The notes: generated by a model from the sequence alone, not told the origin. Numbered from the stretch's first letter, positions 1-10,119 are shown. The stretch is 64,000 nucleotides of DNA from Argyresthia goedartella (GCA_949825045.1 OX463815.1:20515231-20579230), one strand, 5' to 3'. Translations and numbers: made by a program.

Positions 1-526
1 TAGCAATTAGATACTAACAAGGCCCTGTTCAAAAATATCTTTTTTGAATCAATGCCTCTGGACTTCACATAGCCATAAGTAGTGGACGATCGAGATGCTT
101 CGAATCGAACAATAACACAATTGTCAAATTTTGATAAATAGTTTAGTTGTTCTGGTGACACAAATGACATACTTACATACTCCTTTGGGCTTCGCATGAA
201 CAGAATGTAAATAATTAAATCATTATCCTATAACAAAGATCAGGACGTAAAATGGCCAGGTTATTACTCAAGATGTTCATACCAGGATTTTATAGTTTAT
301 AAATTGCGTTTAACACGCCGGCTCAAGCCTGATCGTTTAACAGAGTAGATGACTCTGTTAACTTTATATACGTTAGGTTGCGAGCACACATTGAGTCAAT
401 AAACAGTTTTACAGCTGGTAGTTAACACGTTCTGTGCGTTTAGAGCGGTTTGCTGGCAATCTGATACTTTTTAAGTGCATGGGCGGAGTTTAGCGCATTG
501 TTGAACCAAACCATCCCTTAATAATA
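1..526. other. AT-rich sequence, nothing recognised
   Basis: No plausible coding frame, no repeat shared with the rest of the window and no terminal structure were seen. Confidence 0.4.
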
Positions 527-790
527 TCGGTCAAGTGCGAGTTGGACACACAATGAAGGTTTCCGTACCAACGTACAAGAATAAACGCAAAAAAACTTGT
601 CTCGTGTAGGGGACCCCTTTATTAGCGGCAACAATTACAGATAATAAATACACAGAAATACATGTTTTGTGAAAATTTCGGCTCGGTACCTATTACGGTT
701 CATAAGAGTCAGCCCGCTGACTAAAAGACAGACGGACGGACGGAGGGATGGGCGGACAGCAGAGGATAATTAATATGGTCCCAAAAATAG
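527..790 (+). repeat. Interspersed repeat of the 'GTCAAGTGCGAGTTGGAC' family, copy 1
   Basis: The copy begins with GGTCAAGTGCGAGTTGGAC, continues with a degenerate 'TTCCGTACCA', and ends with a GACAGACGGACGGACGG tract followed by 'ATATGGTCCC'. The same order of blocks recurs at 12,409, 14,158, 21,651 and 39,873, so this is a mobile repeat. It has no coding capacity. Whether it is a SINE or the tail of a LINE cannot be settled here. Confidence 0.65.
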
Positions 791-977
791 AGATTTTGTG
801 TTGAGAGACAATTGTAAAGACTAGTTGATTTTTTTTTTTACTTTGTATGTATTTTTACGATTGAGATTCATTACGTTAAATAACCAACCTAAACTTGAAA
901 AATATTAGAGGACTAATTAATTAAAAAGGCCGCGCGGTGATAACATTTGTTTTTTTTTGATATTTATAAATGCTCGT

Positions 978-1222
978 TTTGCCAGAGGCAATTGTCAGGA
1001 GAGCGACATCTTCGGGAGTAAAGTAAAAGGCTTGAGATGCGCGCAAATACGAGACTGTACTAGACTATTTTATTATGGGATATACTAAGCTTATATACAA
1101 CTTACTACAAAACTACGTGATGAATATAAATATACCTTATCTGTGACTGTCGTCCACTTATCTTAACATTACGTGGAAATAGATATTTCCGCATATCTGT
1201 GGCGGGCGTATGTGCCGGTACA
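978..1222 (-). repeat. 3' LTR
   Basis: This copy is nearly identical over its length to the two copies at 2529-3006. It lies next to the polypurine tract, which makes it the 3' LTR of a minus-strand element. Its right edge ends GGTACA, the complement of the TGTACC LTR start. Confidence 0.75.
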
Positions 1223-1226
1223 GATA

Positions 1227-1241
1227 CTCCCCCCTTTAGGG
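1227..1241 (-). other. Polypurine tract
   Basis: The plus strand reads CTCCCCCCTTTAGGG, so the minus strand carries AAAGGGGGGAG a few bases before the LTR start TGTACC. This is the expected position for priming plus-strand DNA synthesis in an LTR element. Confidence 0.65.
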
Positions 1242-1834
1242 AAAAAAATAAATGAATGTACTTATAACAATGGAAAAAAATCTAAGTTAGATAACATAAC
1301 AAACTTATATCAACTGCAATAATAACTAGTAGTATTTTAATAAACATAAAACCAGATCTTAATTGTGCATACTTTAACTTAATCTATTTTTATATATAAG
1401 GAAAGTTATTGTTAAATAAAACTAGACAGTAATAGAGCATATTTCAACTTAATCTAAAGGTAACTCTTACACGAATTAGGAAAGTAAAGAAACCACGGTT
1501 ATGTGAATTCTACATAAGTTTAAAGAATAACATAATATTTACCTACAGGCGAGTCTTGTGTCTGGCCGCACACTACATAAAATAAACTAAAAACTGGAAA
1601 ACAGAAAAACACTAGGAAAATGGGGCTTCGCGGTTAGTAAACTAACCTAACCTATAACTGGAAAAGATCCGCAGGAGAGTCGTCTGATGCTGTAGCCGCC
1701 CGTGTTTTTCAGGAATCGATGACTCAATTTACATCGCACGTCGTTGAACTTGTAATCACTGTTTGTTTATAATTGCGACCGTACCTACACAAGGATGATT
1801 GTGCTGAATCAGCGTCAGCATTAAATCTGTAACC

Positions 1835-2200
1835 TTAGCTGTAGGCAGTCAATGGTTTCGTACGTCGTGTGTACGTGCGTGCTCTTTGAGTGAATATTAA
1901 GTTGTCGATTGATAAAATTTGTGTGCCTAAAAACCTTGGGATTTGGCAACATAGGGCACATCTTGTACACCAATCGTTTATATATAAATATATATATCTC
2001 TCTCTCTTCAGTGATTTGATTATTCTTCGTGCGATGTTCTTCCTGGATGATTTCAATATTCGTTGAATTAGGTATATCGATGATGTTTCAATACTCTTCT
2101 GGGGGCTGGAACGGCTTCCTATGTCGTGAACTTGAAAAAAAAAACTGCTTGCTGTGAATGAATTTGCCGACGCGTTCGTTTCTGCTGGTGCGAGCTCCAT
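1835..2200 (-). CDS. Short unrecognised ORF inside the LTR element
   Basis: A 121-codon frame in the element's own orientation begins 330 bp downstream of the primer-binding site, where a gag gene would be expected. The predicted protein opens MELAPAETNASANSF and has a basic middle section (RILKSSRKNIARRIIKS). I see no CCHC knuckle, protease or polymerase motif. It may be the remnant of a gag start or simply open by chance. Confidence 0.25.
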   Translation of the reverse strand: MELAPAETNASANSFTASSFFFQVHDIGSRSSPQKSIETSSIYLIQRILKSSRKNIARRIIKSLKRERYIYLYINDWCTRCALCCQIPRFLGTQILSIDNLIFTQRARTYTRRTKPLTAYS

Positions 2201-2510
2201 TTGTTAAATCAGCAGTCGGCTGACTATATCGGGTCATTGTTCTTGCGGTATCTTGAGTTCGATGCGGGAAATCTTCAGTTGAAATTATTTATCTTTTGGC
2301 TTCTGGTCCGTCATGGCTTGCTTGATGTCGTCTTGGTTTGGGTGGGGTCTTGATTATGGATTTCTGCAGCGTGGTTTGAAATAGGTATGCAGAAGTCGGG
2401 GCTCGGCGATCTTGGACGAAGTGCTTCTTGCTTGCACTTCTAAGGTGGCAGCACACGGAGTTTTCTTCGCGGCTGGGTCCATGCTGCTATTACCGAAGGT
2501 TGCTGATGTT

Positions 2511-2527
2511 CAGGAGTCGGGTCACCA
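2511..2527 (-). other. Primer-binding site
   Basis: The plus strand reads CAGGAGTCGGGTCACCA, like the 3' end of a tRNA including CCA. The minus strand therefore reads TGGTGACCCGACTCCTG directly after the 5' LTR. The cognate tRNA was not identified. Confidence 0.6.
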
Positions 2528-2528
2528 C

Positions 2529-3006
2529 TTTGCCAGAGGCAATTGTAAGGAGAGCGACATCTTCGGGAGTAAAGTAAAAGGCTTGAGATGCGTGCAAATA
2601 CGAGACTGTACTAGACTATTTTATTATGGGATATACTAAGCTTATATACAACTTACTACAAAACTACGTGATGAATATAAATATACCTTATCTGTGACTG
2701 TCGTCCACTTATCTTAACATTACGTGGAAATAGATATTTCCGCATATCTGTGGCGGGCGTATGTGCCAGAGGCAATTGTATGGAGAGTGACATCTTCGGG
2801 AGTAAAGTAAAAGGCTTGAGATGCGCGCAAATACGAGACTGTACTAGACTATTTTATTATGGGATATACTAAGCTTATATACAACTTACTACAAAACTAC
2901 GTGATGAATATAAATATACCTTATCTGTGACTGTCGTCCACTTATCTTAACATTACGTGGAAATAGATATTTCCGCATATCTGTGGCGGGCGTATGTGCC
3001 GGTACA
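2529..3006 (-). repeat. Tandemly duplicated 5' LTR
   Basis: Two LTR copies (2529-2762 and 2763-3006) are fused head to tail. At the fusion the inner copy lacks its terminal GGTACA and the outer copy lacks its TTT edge. The two share a single TGCC, suggesting recombination at a 4-bp homology. The copies differ by only a few bases. Confidence 0.75.
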
Positions 3007-3011
3007 CTCGT

Positions 3012-3435
3012 GAACAATTCTTTATAAATATTCTGAGCTCAACAACTTAGATTGTTTATAAAATAATCTAGTACAATCCTCAGATTTTCTCGAAGTTTCC
3101 AATTCCCTCATTTTGACCGATACATTTGTGACCGCTTTTTAATGTCAGAACGAAAGTCCTGTCTAAGCCAGGTGTAATCTCGTTATAATATTTACAGAGC
3201 AACGCTCCCCGTTAATTATTTCCAGTGTTGTTAATTTCACTTGTTTACGGCTTCCCGCTATATATCCACAGATCCAATATGGCGCCGAAAGATGATTAGA
3301 CTAAGATGATAATAGCATTAAAGCCACAGAGTCATAGAATAAATTATAAAGAGTGAAGACATTAGCAATAGTATATGATATTATGTAAATTATTCTTGGG
3401 ACCTGACTCGACTGATCGAACCAGCAAGACTTTAT
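3012..3435. other. AT-rich sequence, nothing recognised
   Basis: No coding, tRNA-like or repeated structure was recognised between the LTR element and the next SINE. Confidence 0.35.
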
Positions 3436-3700
3436 GACGACCCGAATGGCCGAGTCGGCAGTAACCCTGCCTACGAAGCCAAGGGTCCCGGGTTCGAGTC
3501 CCGGTGGGGGCAAATATTTGTTTGATGAGAACTGATGTCTGTACCGTAGTCATGGTTGTTTATCTATCTAAGTTTAATATTTATCTATATAAGTATGTGT
3601 ATCGTTGTCTAGTACCCAAGATACAGGGAATCCTAGTTTGGGGCTAGATCAATGTATGTAAATTGTGTCCAAGGTATTATTATTATTTTTTTTTCCTGAT
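3436..3700 (+). repeat. tRNA-derived SINE, family 1
   Basis: The tRNA-like head starts GACGACCCGAATGGCCGAG. It has an A box (TGGCCGAGTCGG) and a perfect B box (GGTTCGAGTCC, 3491-3501), which form an internal RNA polymerase III promoter. The unrelated body ends GGGGCTAGATCAATGTATGT and an ATT-rich tail. Full-length relatives are at 6381 and 20,909, with a reverse one at 49,729. It does not encode protein; the antisense frame reading 'PGLEPGTLG' is an artefact of the head. Confidence 0.85.
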
Positions 3701-4485
3701 TTAGCGACTTCAGAAATGAAAGATTAGGCCTCCTAAATAATAACTAACATAAGTTTATTATTGGGGACATCATCTTTCACTTAGTTATTGTTTTGATCAG
3801 GTCCGAACGGCCAGCCAATGAATCTGTATGATACGCATAGTATGGATGTATGTAATGGCAACGATACTCGAGCCGAATAATTGTTTAATACTTTTTCGCA
3901 ACCCTGAAAAAAGTTCATTCACAAATTTGTGTACAATGCTTCGGAATCATTATTAAATTTTGATTTGCTGTGTTATTAAATATTCAAAGGAGGTCATGAT
4001 TGCATATACCACAGAGAGCGTGTGTGCCGTGTTTGCGAATTTCTGGCGGCTTCGAATACCATATTTATGAAACGTTCACGCGTGTTAGCTAGAATATTTA
4101 ACTTCTACGGCCGTGTAAGGATTGTGTCCATCTGCACAAAAACCTAGTTAACTTTATTACAGAAGACACTGGAAATTCTCACTATGCTTAGAGTAAACAC
4201 AGAACTTTATTAAGAAACTAACCTGATATTTCTGGATGTTAGTAGGTAAGGTAGGTGTATTTAACAAATGTAAGTATGTGTGTGTGTGTGTGTGTGTGTT
4301 GATACTGAGATGTAACTCTCAACAATTCAAAGATGACATAAAACAGTGGCCAACGTTTAGGTTCTGAAGATCGTATTTCACTTAGCTGCGGTAAAAGGTG
4401 GATTTCCGTCAAATGCTTTTATTGGAAACAAATACCAACACTACCATGTTAAAAAATGCATTAATTCAGTAATTTTCTGTAAGTA
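3701..4485. other. Non-coding stretch with a TG microsatellite
   Basis: A (TG)n tract lies at about 4274-4300. Nothing else was recognised. Confidence 0.4.
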
Positions 4486-4790
4486 TCCGTGGCCTAGCGG
4501 TATTCGCACATCATGCGGGTAGCATCCTGTGGCCGAGACGGGTACTGGATGGGTGCCCGTTTCTATGTGGCATTGTTTCGGGCGCTTCCGTGTTTCGGAT
4601 GACACGATAAGCTGTTGGTCCCGGCTACTATCTCTACTCGGTGGTAGTTCTGACAGTCGGGTTGGCCACTACCCGACACCTCTCCATCAACCCGCACTGA
4701 GCCAGCGTGGTGGAGTATGGCTCAATCTTACTCGTAACCGGGTTACGGTATGTATCGCTCGGTGGGGACATTAATGCGCTTACATTTATT
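4486..4790 (+). repeat. tRNA-headed SINE of a different family
   Basis: The head TCCGTGGCCTAGCGG resembles a tRNA A box. The body includes TGTTTCGGATGACACG, TGTTGGTCCCGGCT and GTGGTGGAGTATGGCTCAA. These body blocks are ones I recall from lepidopteran SINEs related to RTE-type LINEs. The 3' part recurs at 44,340-44,445. Confidence 0.6.
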
Positions 4791-5149
4791 ATTTTATTAT
4801 AATATTCTGTAAATAGTCCCAACCGTATTCTGTGGTGGAAGAAACGAACCCAATCCCCTGCGACCACCGTTCGTACGGCCGGTCGGGCTGGCCCTTAACG
4901 TGTTACCACCAAGGTTAACAACGTGTTAAAATGGCAAAGAAGTTCAGAACTATAAGTACTTCCTGCATTGAATACTACCACTACGTACAGACTAACAAAT
5001 TATATCGTCACCCATTATCCTATCCTATGGCAGAAGCAAACTTGCGTCTATGTTTAGCCAGTTTTTCAATACCCCATTTTGCGTGACTGGACGTTCTTGG
5101 GGGGTCTCGCGTCTAATTCGAAATTTGAATTTTGTTATTTCGTCTAAAA

Positions 5150-5230
5150 TTGGAAGCGGCCAGTTCTATTGAGGGGAACTATATGTAATCGAATAAGCGT
5201 ATGCGAAGCTGCGCCACGGACAGCTAGTAT
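5150..5230 (+). repeat. Helitron-like 3' end (tentative)
   Basis: The segment ends GCGCCACGGACAGCTAGTA. A short GC hairpin followed by CTAG is how Helitron 3' ends usually finish. No 5' end was found. Confidence 0.3.
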
Positions 5231-5289
5231 CATTTATAGACAAGATTTTTTTAATATTTTGAAGGCAGGGTTATGAACAAATATTCATA

Positions 5290-5357
5290 GTTCTTCTGAC
5301 CCCACACTAGGATACCCTATATCGTCGGAACCAGAAACAGCGACATCACACACATAT
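5290..5357 (-). repeat. SINE family 2 tail fragment
   Basis: The segment reads CTGACCCCACACTAGGATAC then a block matching CCAGAAACAGCGACATCACA. It is the reverse complement of the tail seen in full at 44,125 and 47,752. It abuts another SINE head on the opposite strand. Confidence 0.6.
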
Positions 5358-5358
5358 A

Positions 5359-5510
5359 TGACGACCGTTTTAGCCTAGCAGGTAGTGACCCTGCCTACGA
5401 AGCTGACGGGGTTCGAATCCCGGTAAGGGCAAATATTTGTGTGTTGAGCATTAACATTTCTTTCTTAGTCTTGGATGTTTTCTATGGATTTATGATATAT
5501 ATGTAATACC
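5359..5510 (+). repeat. Divergent tRNA-derived SINE
   Basis: GACGACCGTTTTAGCC followed by TGCCTACGAAGC and the B box GGTTCGAATCC aligns with the family 1 head. The body is diverged and truncated. Confidence 0.6.
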
Positions 5511-5954
5511 TGTGCTCAATCACAGTAGACCTCTTTATTCTGCTTTATTTTTAACGTTATCATATTATATAAAGATTTTTTGGAACTTCTACAATCCCCG
5601 ATTTAACCTAGTCTCTAACCTTACTAGATTCTATCTACCTTAGTTACTAATCGATGCAAAAAAGTTCGACAATGTTGCGTTAATACGTATTTTTGTACGT
5701 AAATAAGGATTTCTGCTCAATATTTGGATATAAATAAAACCTATCATCGGTTTCAATGACAGGTGGTATAAATAGGAAGAATGAACTGATTTCTGGTCAA
5801 TATTCTTCTACCATGGGTAGTGGCGGGGTAAAACAGTTTTTGATGAGGTCCGAAAATTCATAATTTCTAATACTAATAAAGGGAAATTTCCAAGAACTGT
5901 TACTAACAAAATCCACCATCCAGTGAATCATCCAGCATTATAAACAACACAAAT

Positions 5955-6260
5955 CAGTAGCATGTATGAAGAAGACCGACTGTCACCTCATCACAAGTGA
6001 CGCAGAGAACAGGGTTCTGAAGAAAAATCGTCGTCCAAGCAAGAGAACTAACTGTGCAACGGCGGGACATGATCCAGAGAGATGTTTCAGTCGACACTTG
6101 CTAAAGAGTCCTCAAGAGAATGGGATATGGATTTTACAAAGCACGAGAAAATCTTTTACTGACTGACCTGCAAAAGAAAAAAATATTAAAAGTCGAGCGA
6201 TGCATCGAAGCCTGAGGTGACTATTGGCGATGAACGAAAAAGATCAGCAGAAATAAAAGT
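5955..6260 (+). pseudogene. Tc1-like transposase, N-terminal remnant
   Basis: Read across frames this segment gives a helix-turn-helix-like stretch and then a block like GYGFYKARENLLLTDLQKKK. That corresponds to the Tc1 pattern 'G..S..ARKKPLLS..H...RL' linking the DNA-binding and catalytic domains. It contains stops and frameshifts. Downstream the frame is lost before the SINE. The family assignment rests on this motif alone. Confidence 0.5.
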
Positions 6261-6380
6261 GTGGCCTATCATAAGGACAAAGTCAATCGAAAAGTGAAGT
6301 ATCCATCATACATCAGTAATGATACGGGGTGGCATGTTACCCCAGGGTTTGGGGCGGCTGCAATCTATTACCAGCATACC

Positions 6381-6623
6381 GACGACCCGAATGGCCGAGT
6401 CGGTAGTGACGCTGCCTACGAAACCAAAGGTCCCGGGTTCGAGTCCCGGTGGGGGCAAATGTTTGTTTGATGAGAACGGATGTTTGTACCCTAGTCATGG
6501 TTGTTTATCTATCTAAGTATAATATTTCTCTATATAAGTATATATATCGTTGTCTAGTATCCAAGACACAGGGAATCCTAGTTTGGGGCTAGATCAATGT
6601 GTGTAAAAGGTGTCCAAGGTATA

Positions 6624-6660
<37 letters not shown>
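6381..6660 (+). repeat. tRNA-derived SINE, family 1, inserted in the Tc1-like element
   Basis: This copy is nearly identical to the one at 20,909. It has the intact head, B box GGTTCGAGTCC, the GGGGCTAGATCAATGTGTGT block and a long (ATT)n tail. The tail runs into a perfect palindrome. Confidence 0.85.
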
Positions 6661-6661
<1 letters not shown>

Positions 6662-6687
6662 CATATTATATATCTTTATATAATATG

Positions 6688-6723
<36 letters not shown>

Positions 6724-6724
6724 G
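6623..6724. repeat. Long perfect palindrome with a 4-nt loop
   Basis: The (ATT)n tail plus TCATATTATATA (6661-6672) is followed by the loop TCTT and then by TATATAATATGA (6677-6688) plus (TAA)n. The arms are complementary for roughly 48 bp. It looks like an inverted copy of the SINE tail. Confidence 0.85.
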
Positions 6725-6759
6725 TCTAATATCAGCCATACAGAGTTTTCTACGTAACC

Positions 6760-7085
6760 ATACCTTAGTTTTTCATCAAGATGGGTCTTCATGTCACACT
6801 GTAAGGCCTGCGAAGGCTTGGCTTAATTCTAAGCAAGTCCCTACCATGAGTTAGCCGCCCGCCAAGCAGCCCAGACTTGTCCCCGATCGAAACTTTATGG
6901 TGGAATATGAAGAAAAGATGAGGAAATATCCATCAAGATAAGAAAATGATTTAAAACAGAAGCTTTAGGTAGCTTGGGATTCCATCACCCATGAGTGTGC
7001 AGAGCTGGTGGCGTCAATGCCACTGCTGATAAATGCAGTTATTGAGAGCAGAGGGACATTACTAAGTGGCAGACGAGCTGTTTTG
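6760..7085 (+). pseudogene. Tc1-like transposase, C-terminal remnant
   Basis: Translation across frames gives FHQDGSSCHT, corresponding to the second catalytic Asp region. It then gives PDRNFMVEYEEKMRKYPS, corresponding to the 'SPDLNPIENLW..MK' block with the third acidic residue region, and finally ECAELVASMPLLINAVIES. Order and spacing match the C-terminal half of Tc1 transposases. It carries stops and frame changes and lacks the first Asp block. Confidence 0.75.
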
Positions 7086-7171
7086 CGTGCGTGGTTAGGC
7101 TGGACGAACTCATTTGCTTCTTAGGCAGTTAGGGCATTATAGTTTTTATGTTTAATTAATTCAGAAGTTAA

Positions 7172-7688
7172 TAGTATTTTATGTGACTGCTACATAATGG
7201 AGGGCTTAACACTCGAGAGTGGGTGTATGAAACGACCCGAAGGCGAGTTTCATAACAATATCACTCGAGAGTTTTAATGCCTAATTATGTACATACATGT
7301 ATGTACCTACAGTTACATACACTAGTTTATCTACACACATATCATAAGCTCTCTTTGATGTGTTCAGGAATCGCATGTTTGACCGGCATTGTGGCATTGA
7401 TCTTATCTCTGCAGTTGTTTTGCTTGTTCTGTAGTACCAACTTCACAGACAAACTAGGGGCGGCACGCAGGCGGGCGTCGGCGTTCGAAATTTGAATGTA
7501 GAAAATATAATACTTATTGTATAATATATAATAATATGTAGAAAATTTATACATTATGGTCATAATGTACAAATTTTCAGATAAGAAATGAGTTTTTACC
7601 AAATAGTTTTACATTATGCTGGTCTTAACGTGCGGTTTTTAGACGCAGTAAAGAGCGTTTATGATAATTGTGTAGATAAATTAAGTTA
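7172..7688 (+). mobile_element. Unclassified 0.5-kb repeat element, copy 1 of 4
   Basis: It begins near TTTATGTGACTGCTACATAA and ends near GTGTAGATAAA. Inside are an outer inverted pair (ACTCGAGAGTGG and TCACTCGAGAGT), an inner pair (TATGAAAC and GTTTCATA), and a further inverted pair (TTTATCTACACACATATCAT near 7327 against the segment ending 7685). Related copies lie at 8740, 14,985 and 49,990, all in the same orientation. A 65-72-codon frame starting MPNY is shared by three copies, but the element looks non-coding. Confidence 0.7.
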
Positions 7689-7846
7689 TCTGTAAGAATA
7701 AAGTATATCTTAGACTGGAACATATATTTATTCAGATATTTGGTATTTAAATTGGTTAACTTAATTTCAGATTACGAAAAAAATATAAAACATTTTACCC
7801 CTATTGAGACGAAGTATAGACGGGCCAGTAATATTACTGGGTAATA

Positions 7847-8239
7847 TTAGGTCCTTACATATGAAATTGGCGTTTTGTATGGAGAAATTGAAGTTAACTC
7901 AATTTTCAGTACAAACATTTTTGTATTTTTTTTAGGAATGACAGATCCTAATTTTATAAACTTTGTGTGTATGAATGAGACAGCATTTAGCTAACAGAAA
8001 ATTTTATATAATTTTTGAAAAATATTATGAAAATGGATGACATTTAGGAGGCACTGATTTTGAAGATAACATTTTAGTTATCAAACTGAAAATTAAAAGA
8101 AAGTTTAATAAGTAGATGTAAAATATTGAAATTAATTTTAAAACAATAAAAAAATACTGGAAATAGCTATTGAATTACTCGAATTATGAACTCCTGAATC
8201 TGTAAGAAAAATTCGCCAATTTCATAGGTAAGCACCCAA
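7847..8239 (+). mobile_element. Mariner-derived MITE
   Basis: The left end TTAGGTCCTTACATATGAAA and the right end (inverted TTGGGTGCTTACCTATGAAA) form about 30-bp terminal inverted repeats, flanked by TA on both sides (7845-7846 and 8240-8241). The left end matches the ends of the dead mariner at 50,758-52,036 for more than 30 bp, while the interior does not. It encodes no protein and would need a mariner transposase in trans. Confidence 0.85.
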
Positions 8240-8739
8240 TATACGTGGGCTCAGTTTTGATTCCTCCACCCAGTACGATCATACCACCCGTGTGAAATGG
8301 TTACGGTTCGTTCGTTCGTTTTGTTTTGTTAGTATGTACGATGACCCAGTCATTAGGTTGGACCGATGTATGGAGAACAAGAAAGATTTATGGGAGTTTT
8401 GAAATTTTGTGATTTGCTTCATAATATAGATTTCGATGTAATCTTTGCCGTTCGCGCTGCCATATTAGAAAAATGGCGCCTAAAACAGTTTATGACAATA
8501 TCTCCCCTCCAACTCATTTTGCAAATAACAGTCTCGTAATAAAGTAACCTAGAGAAAATTTCCTTTCAATCTTGTCTCACTTTTTTGAGAAGTCAATCGT
8601 TTTTTTAACTTGTGGCAACACTGAGGTCAACAACCGACTGAGATTTATCCTATGTAAAGTTAAAATAGAAATTGTTTTTCTATTTTAACAATTCTAGTTG
8701 TATTTAATGGTATAATAATAAATATACGTGTGACTATAT

Positions 8740-9185
8740 AGTAGTTTATGTGACTGTTACATAATGGAGGGCATTAATTCTCGAGATTGGGTTTATGAAA
8801 CGAGCCGAAGGCGAGTTTAATAATAATATCACTCCAGAGTTTTAATGCCTAATTATATACAGTTACATACACTAGTTTATCTACACACGTATCATAAGCT
8901 CTCTTTAATATGTTCAGGAACCGCATGTTCGACCGGCATTGTGGCATTGATAATTGCTCTGCAGTTGTTTAGCTTGTTCTGTAGTACCAACTTCACAGAC
9001 AAATTAGGGGCCGCACGCAGGCGGGCGTCGGCGTTCGAAATTTGAATGTCATAATATGTAGAAAAATGGTCATAATGATCAATATTCGGATAAGAAATGA
9101 GTTTTTACCAAGAAGTTTAACATTATGCTGGTCGTAACGTGTGGTTTTTGGACGCAGTAAAGAGGGTTTTAATACGTGTAATGTG
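8740..9185 (+). mobile_element. Unclassified 0.5-kb repeat element, copy 2 of 4
   Basis: It begins TAGTTTATGTGACTGTTACA and keeps the outer and inner inverted repeats in mutated form. Its right end (AATACGTGTAATGTG) is degenerate. Confidence 0.7.
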
Positions 9186-9455
9186 TATTTGATGCAAACT
9201 GGCCAATGGTTTTTCTATTACAGAATGTTGTCTGTGTCATTGTTATTCTCGGTTTGGAGTGATTTGGTTCTACCTACTGTATAATCTGAGCGAAAACATA
9301 ACATCTGGAATCTAATTTCAACCAAATAAATCACGTGAGTGGGAAACATTTCGAAATCGGCTCAGCTGACATAACCTCAATTGGCTGACAATTACCCTAC
9401 CTAGTAAGAAGTTTTTTGACACTCTTACATTCTTTTCTACTTATTCATATCTATA

Positions 9456-9770
9456 ATGGATAGTCGCATGCAGACCCGTAAATCACGCCAGCTAGAATCC
9501 CAACTAAAACGGTCTTTAGAAGAATTAAAACTATCTAGGGAATTGTGTAGCCAGCTGACTTGTGAACGGGAGGACAATGAAAAGATATTGCTAGAAGCAT
9601 TAGGTAATAATAATAAACTAAAAACCGAGCTGTCTACTTTACACTCACAATATAAAAATGTACTTGAAGAACAAAATAGGTCAAAAATGATAATTCATGG
9701 TTTTGATCAGTGCGTTGTTGAATATGAGTATGTTTTGAAGCGAATTTATATCCTGGAGAGGGATCTGTGA
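9456..9770 (+). CDS. LINE ORF1, coiled-coil part
   Basis: This uninterrupted 104-codon frame is rich in Leu, Glu, Lys and Gln with heptad-like spacing (residues about 10-80, e.g. LESQLKRSLEELKLSRELC). That is typical of the multimerising part of LINE ORF1 proteins. The frame stops at residue 104 but related sequence continues past 9780, so the original ORF1 has been broken. Confidence 0.6.
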   Translation: MDSRMQTRKSRQLESQLKRSLEELKLSRELCSQLTCEREDNEKILLEALGNNNKLKTELSTLHSQYKNVLEEQNRSKMIIHGFDQCVVEYEYVLKRIYILERDL

Positions 9771-10119
9771 GATGCCCAAAACCAAATCACACAACTCATG
9801 GTTCAGCAGCACTAAAAACCCAAAATTTATTTAAGGAATTGATGTTAGCGGATAATTTGGCCGGCCAAGTTTCTGTTGCATGTAGATTGGTAGATTGATG
9901 TCCAGTTCAGTGATTTATTTGAGAAATGAAGACTCAGTGGAGGGCGCTGGTTCAACATGCAGTAAAAACACATCAAAAAGATTTGTTAAAATTAAAAAAC
10001 ACATCACTAAAACATCAAAAAAATTAAAATCTCATAAAATTCTCAATAGAAGTAAAATAGAAAATTTTGAATAATCTAAAATATGTATGGCAGAGTTAAA
10101 AATTAATAAAACATAATAT

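Larger units (their letters stand above)
973..3011 (-). mobile_element. Non-autonomous LTR retrotransposon with three LTR copies
   Basis: Three nearly identical 235-245-bp repeats lie at 978-1222, 2529-2762 and 2763-3006. Read on the minus strand the unit starts TGTACCGGCACATACGCCCG and ends near GACAATTGCCTCTGGCA. A purine run (AAAGGGGGGAG on the minus strand) lies directly upstream of the left copy, as a polypurine tract would before a 3' LTR. A tRNA-3'-end-like 17-mer ending in CCA lies beside the inner edge of the right pair, as a primer-binding site would. Both outer edges are flanked by CTCGT (973-977 and 3007-3011), a candidate 5-bp target-site duplication. The 1.3-kb interior has no gag-pol, so the element would depend on enzymes from elsewhere. 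Superfamily is undetermined. Confidence 0.75.
5523..7105 (+). mobile_element. Degenerate Tc1-like element split by a SINE
   Basis: Non-coding terminal sequence at 5523-5945 has a reverse relative at 38,810-39,240 and a forward fragment at 49,545. It is followed by a transposase N-terminal remnant, a family 1 SINE with an ATT tail at 6381-6720, and a transposase C-terminal remnant. Part of the catalytic core is missing, so the element is dead. Confidence 0.6.

Noticed and set aside
3436..3510. Functional tRNA gene
   Set aside because: A and B boxes are present, but the sequence does not form a clean acceptor stem and continues into a SINE body repeated elsewhere.
3301..3553. Minus-strand frames reading PGLEPGTLG or GTRTRDPWLRR
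   Set aside because: These are antisense translations of the tRNA-like SINE head, a common false protein in insect genomes.
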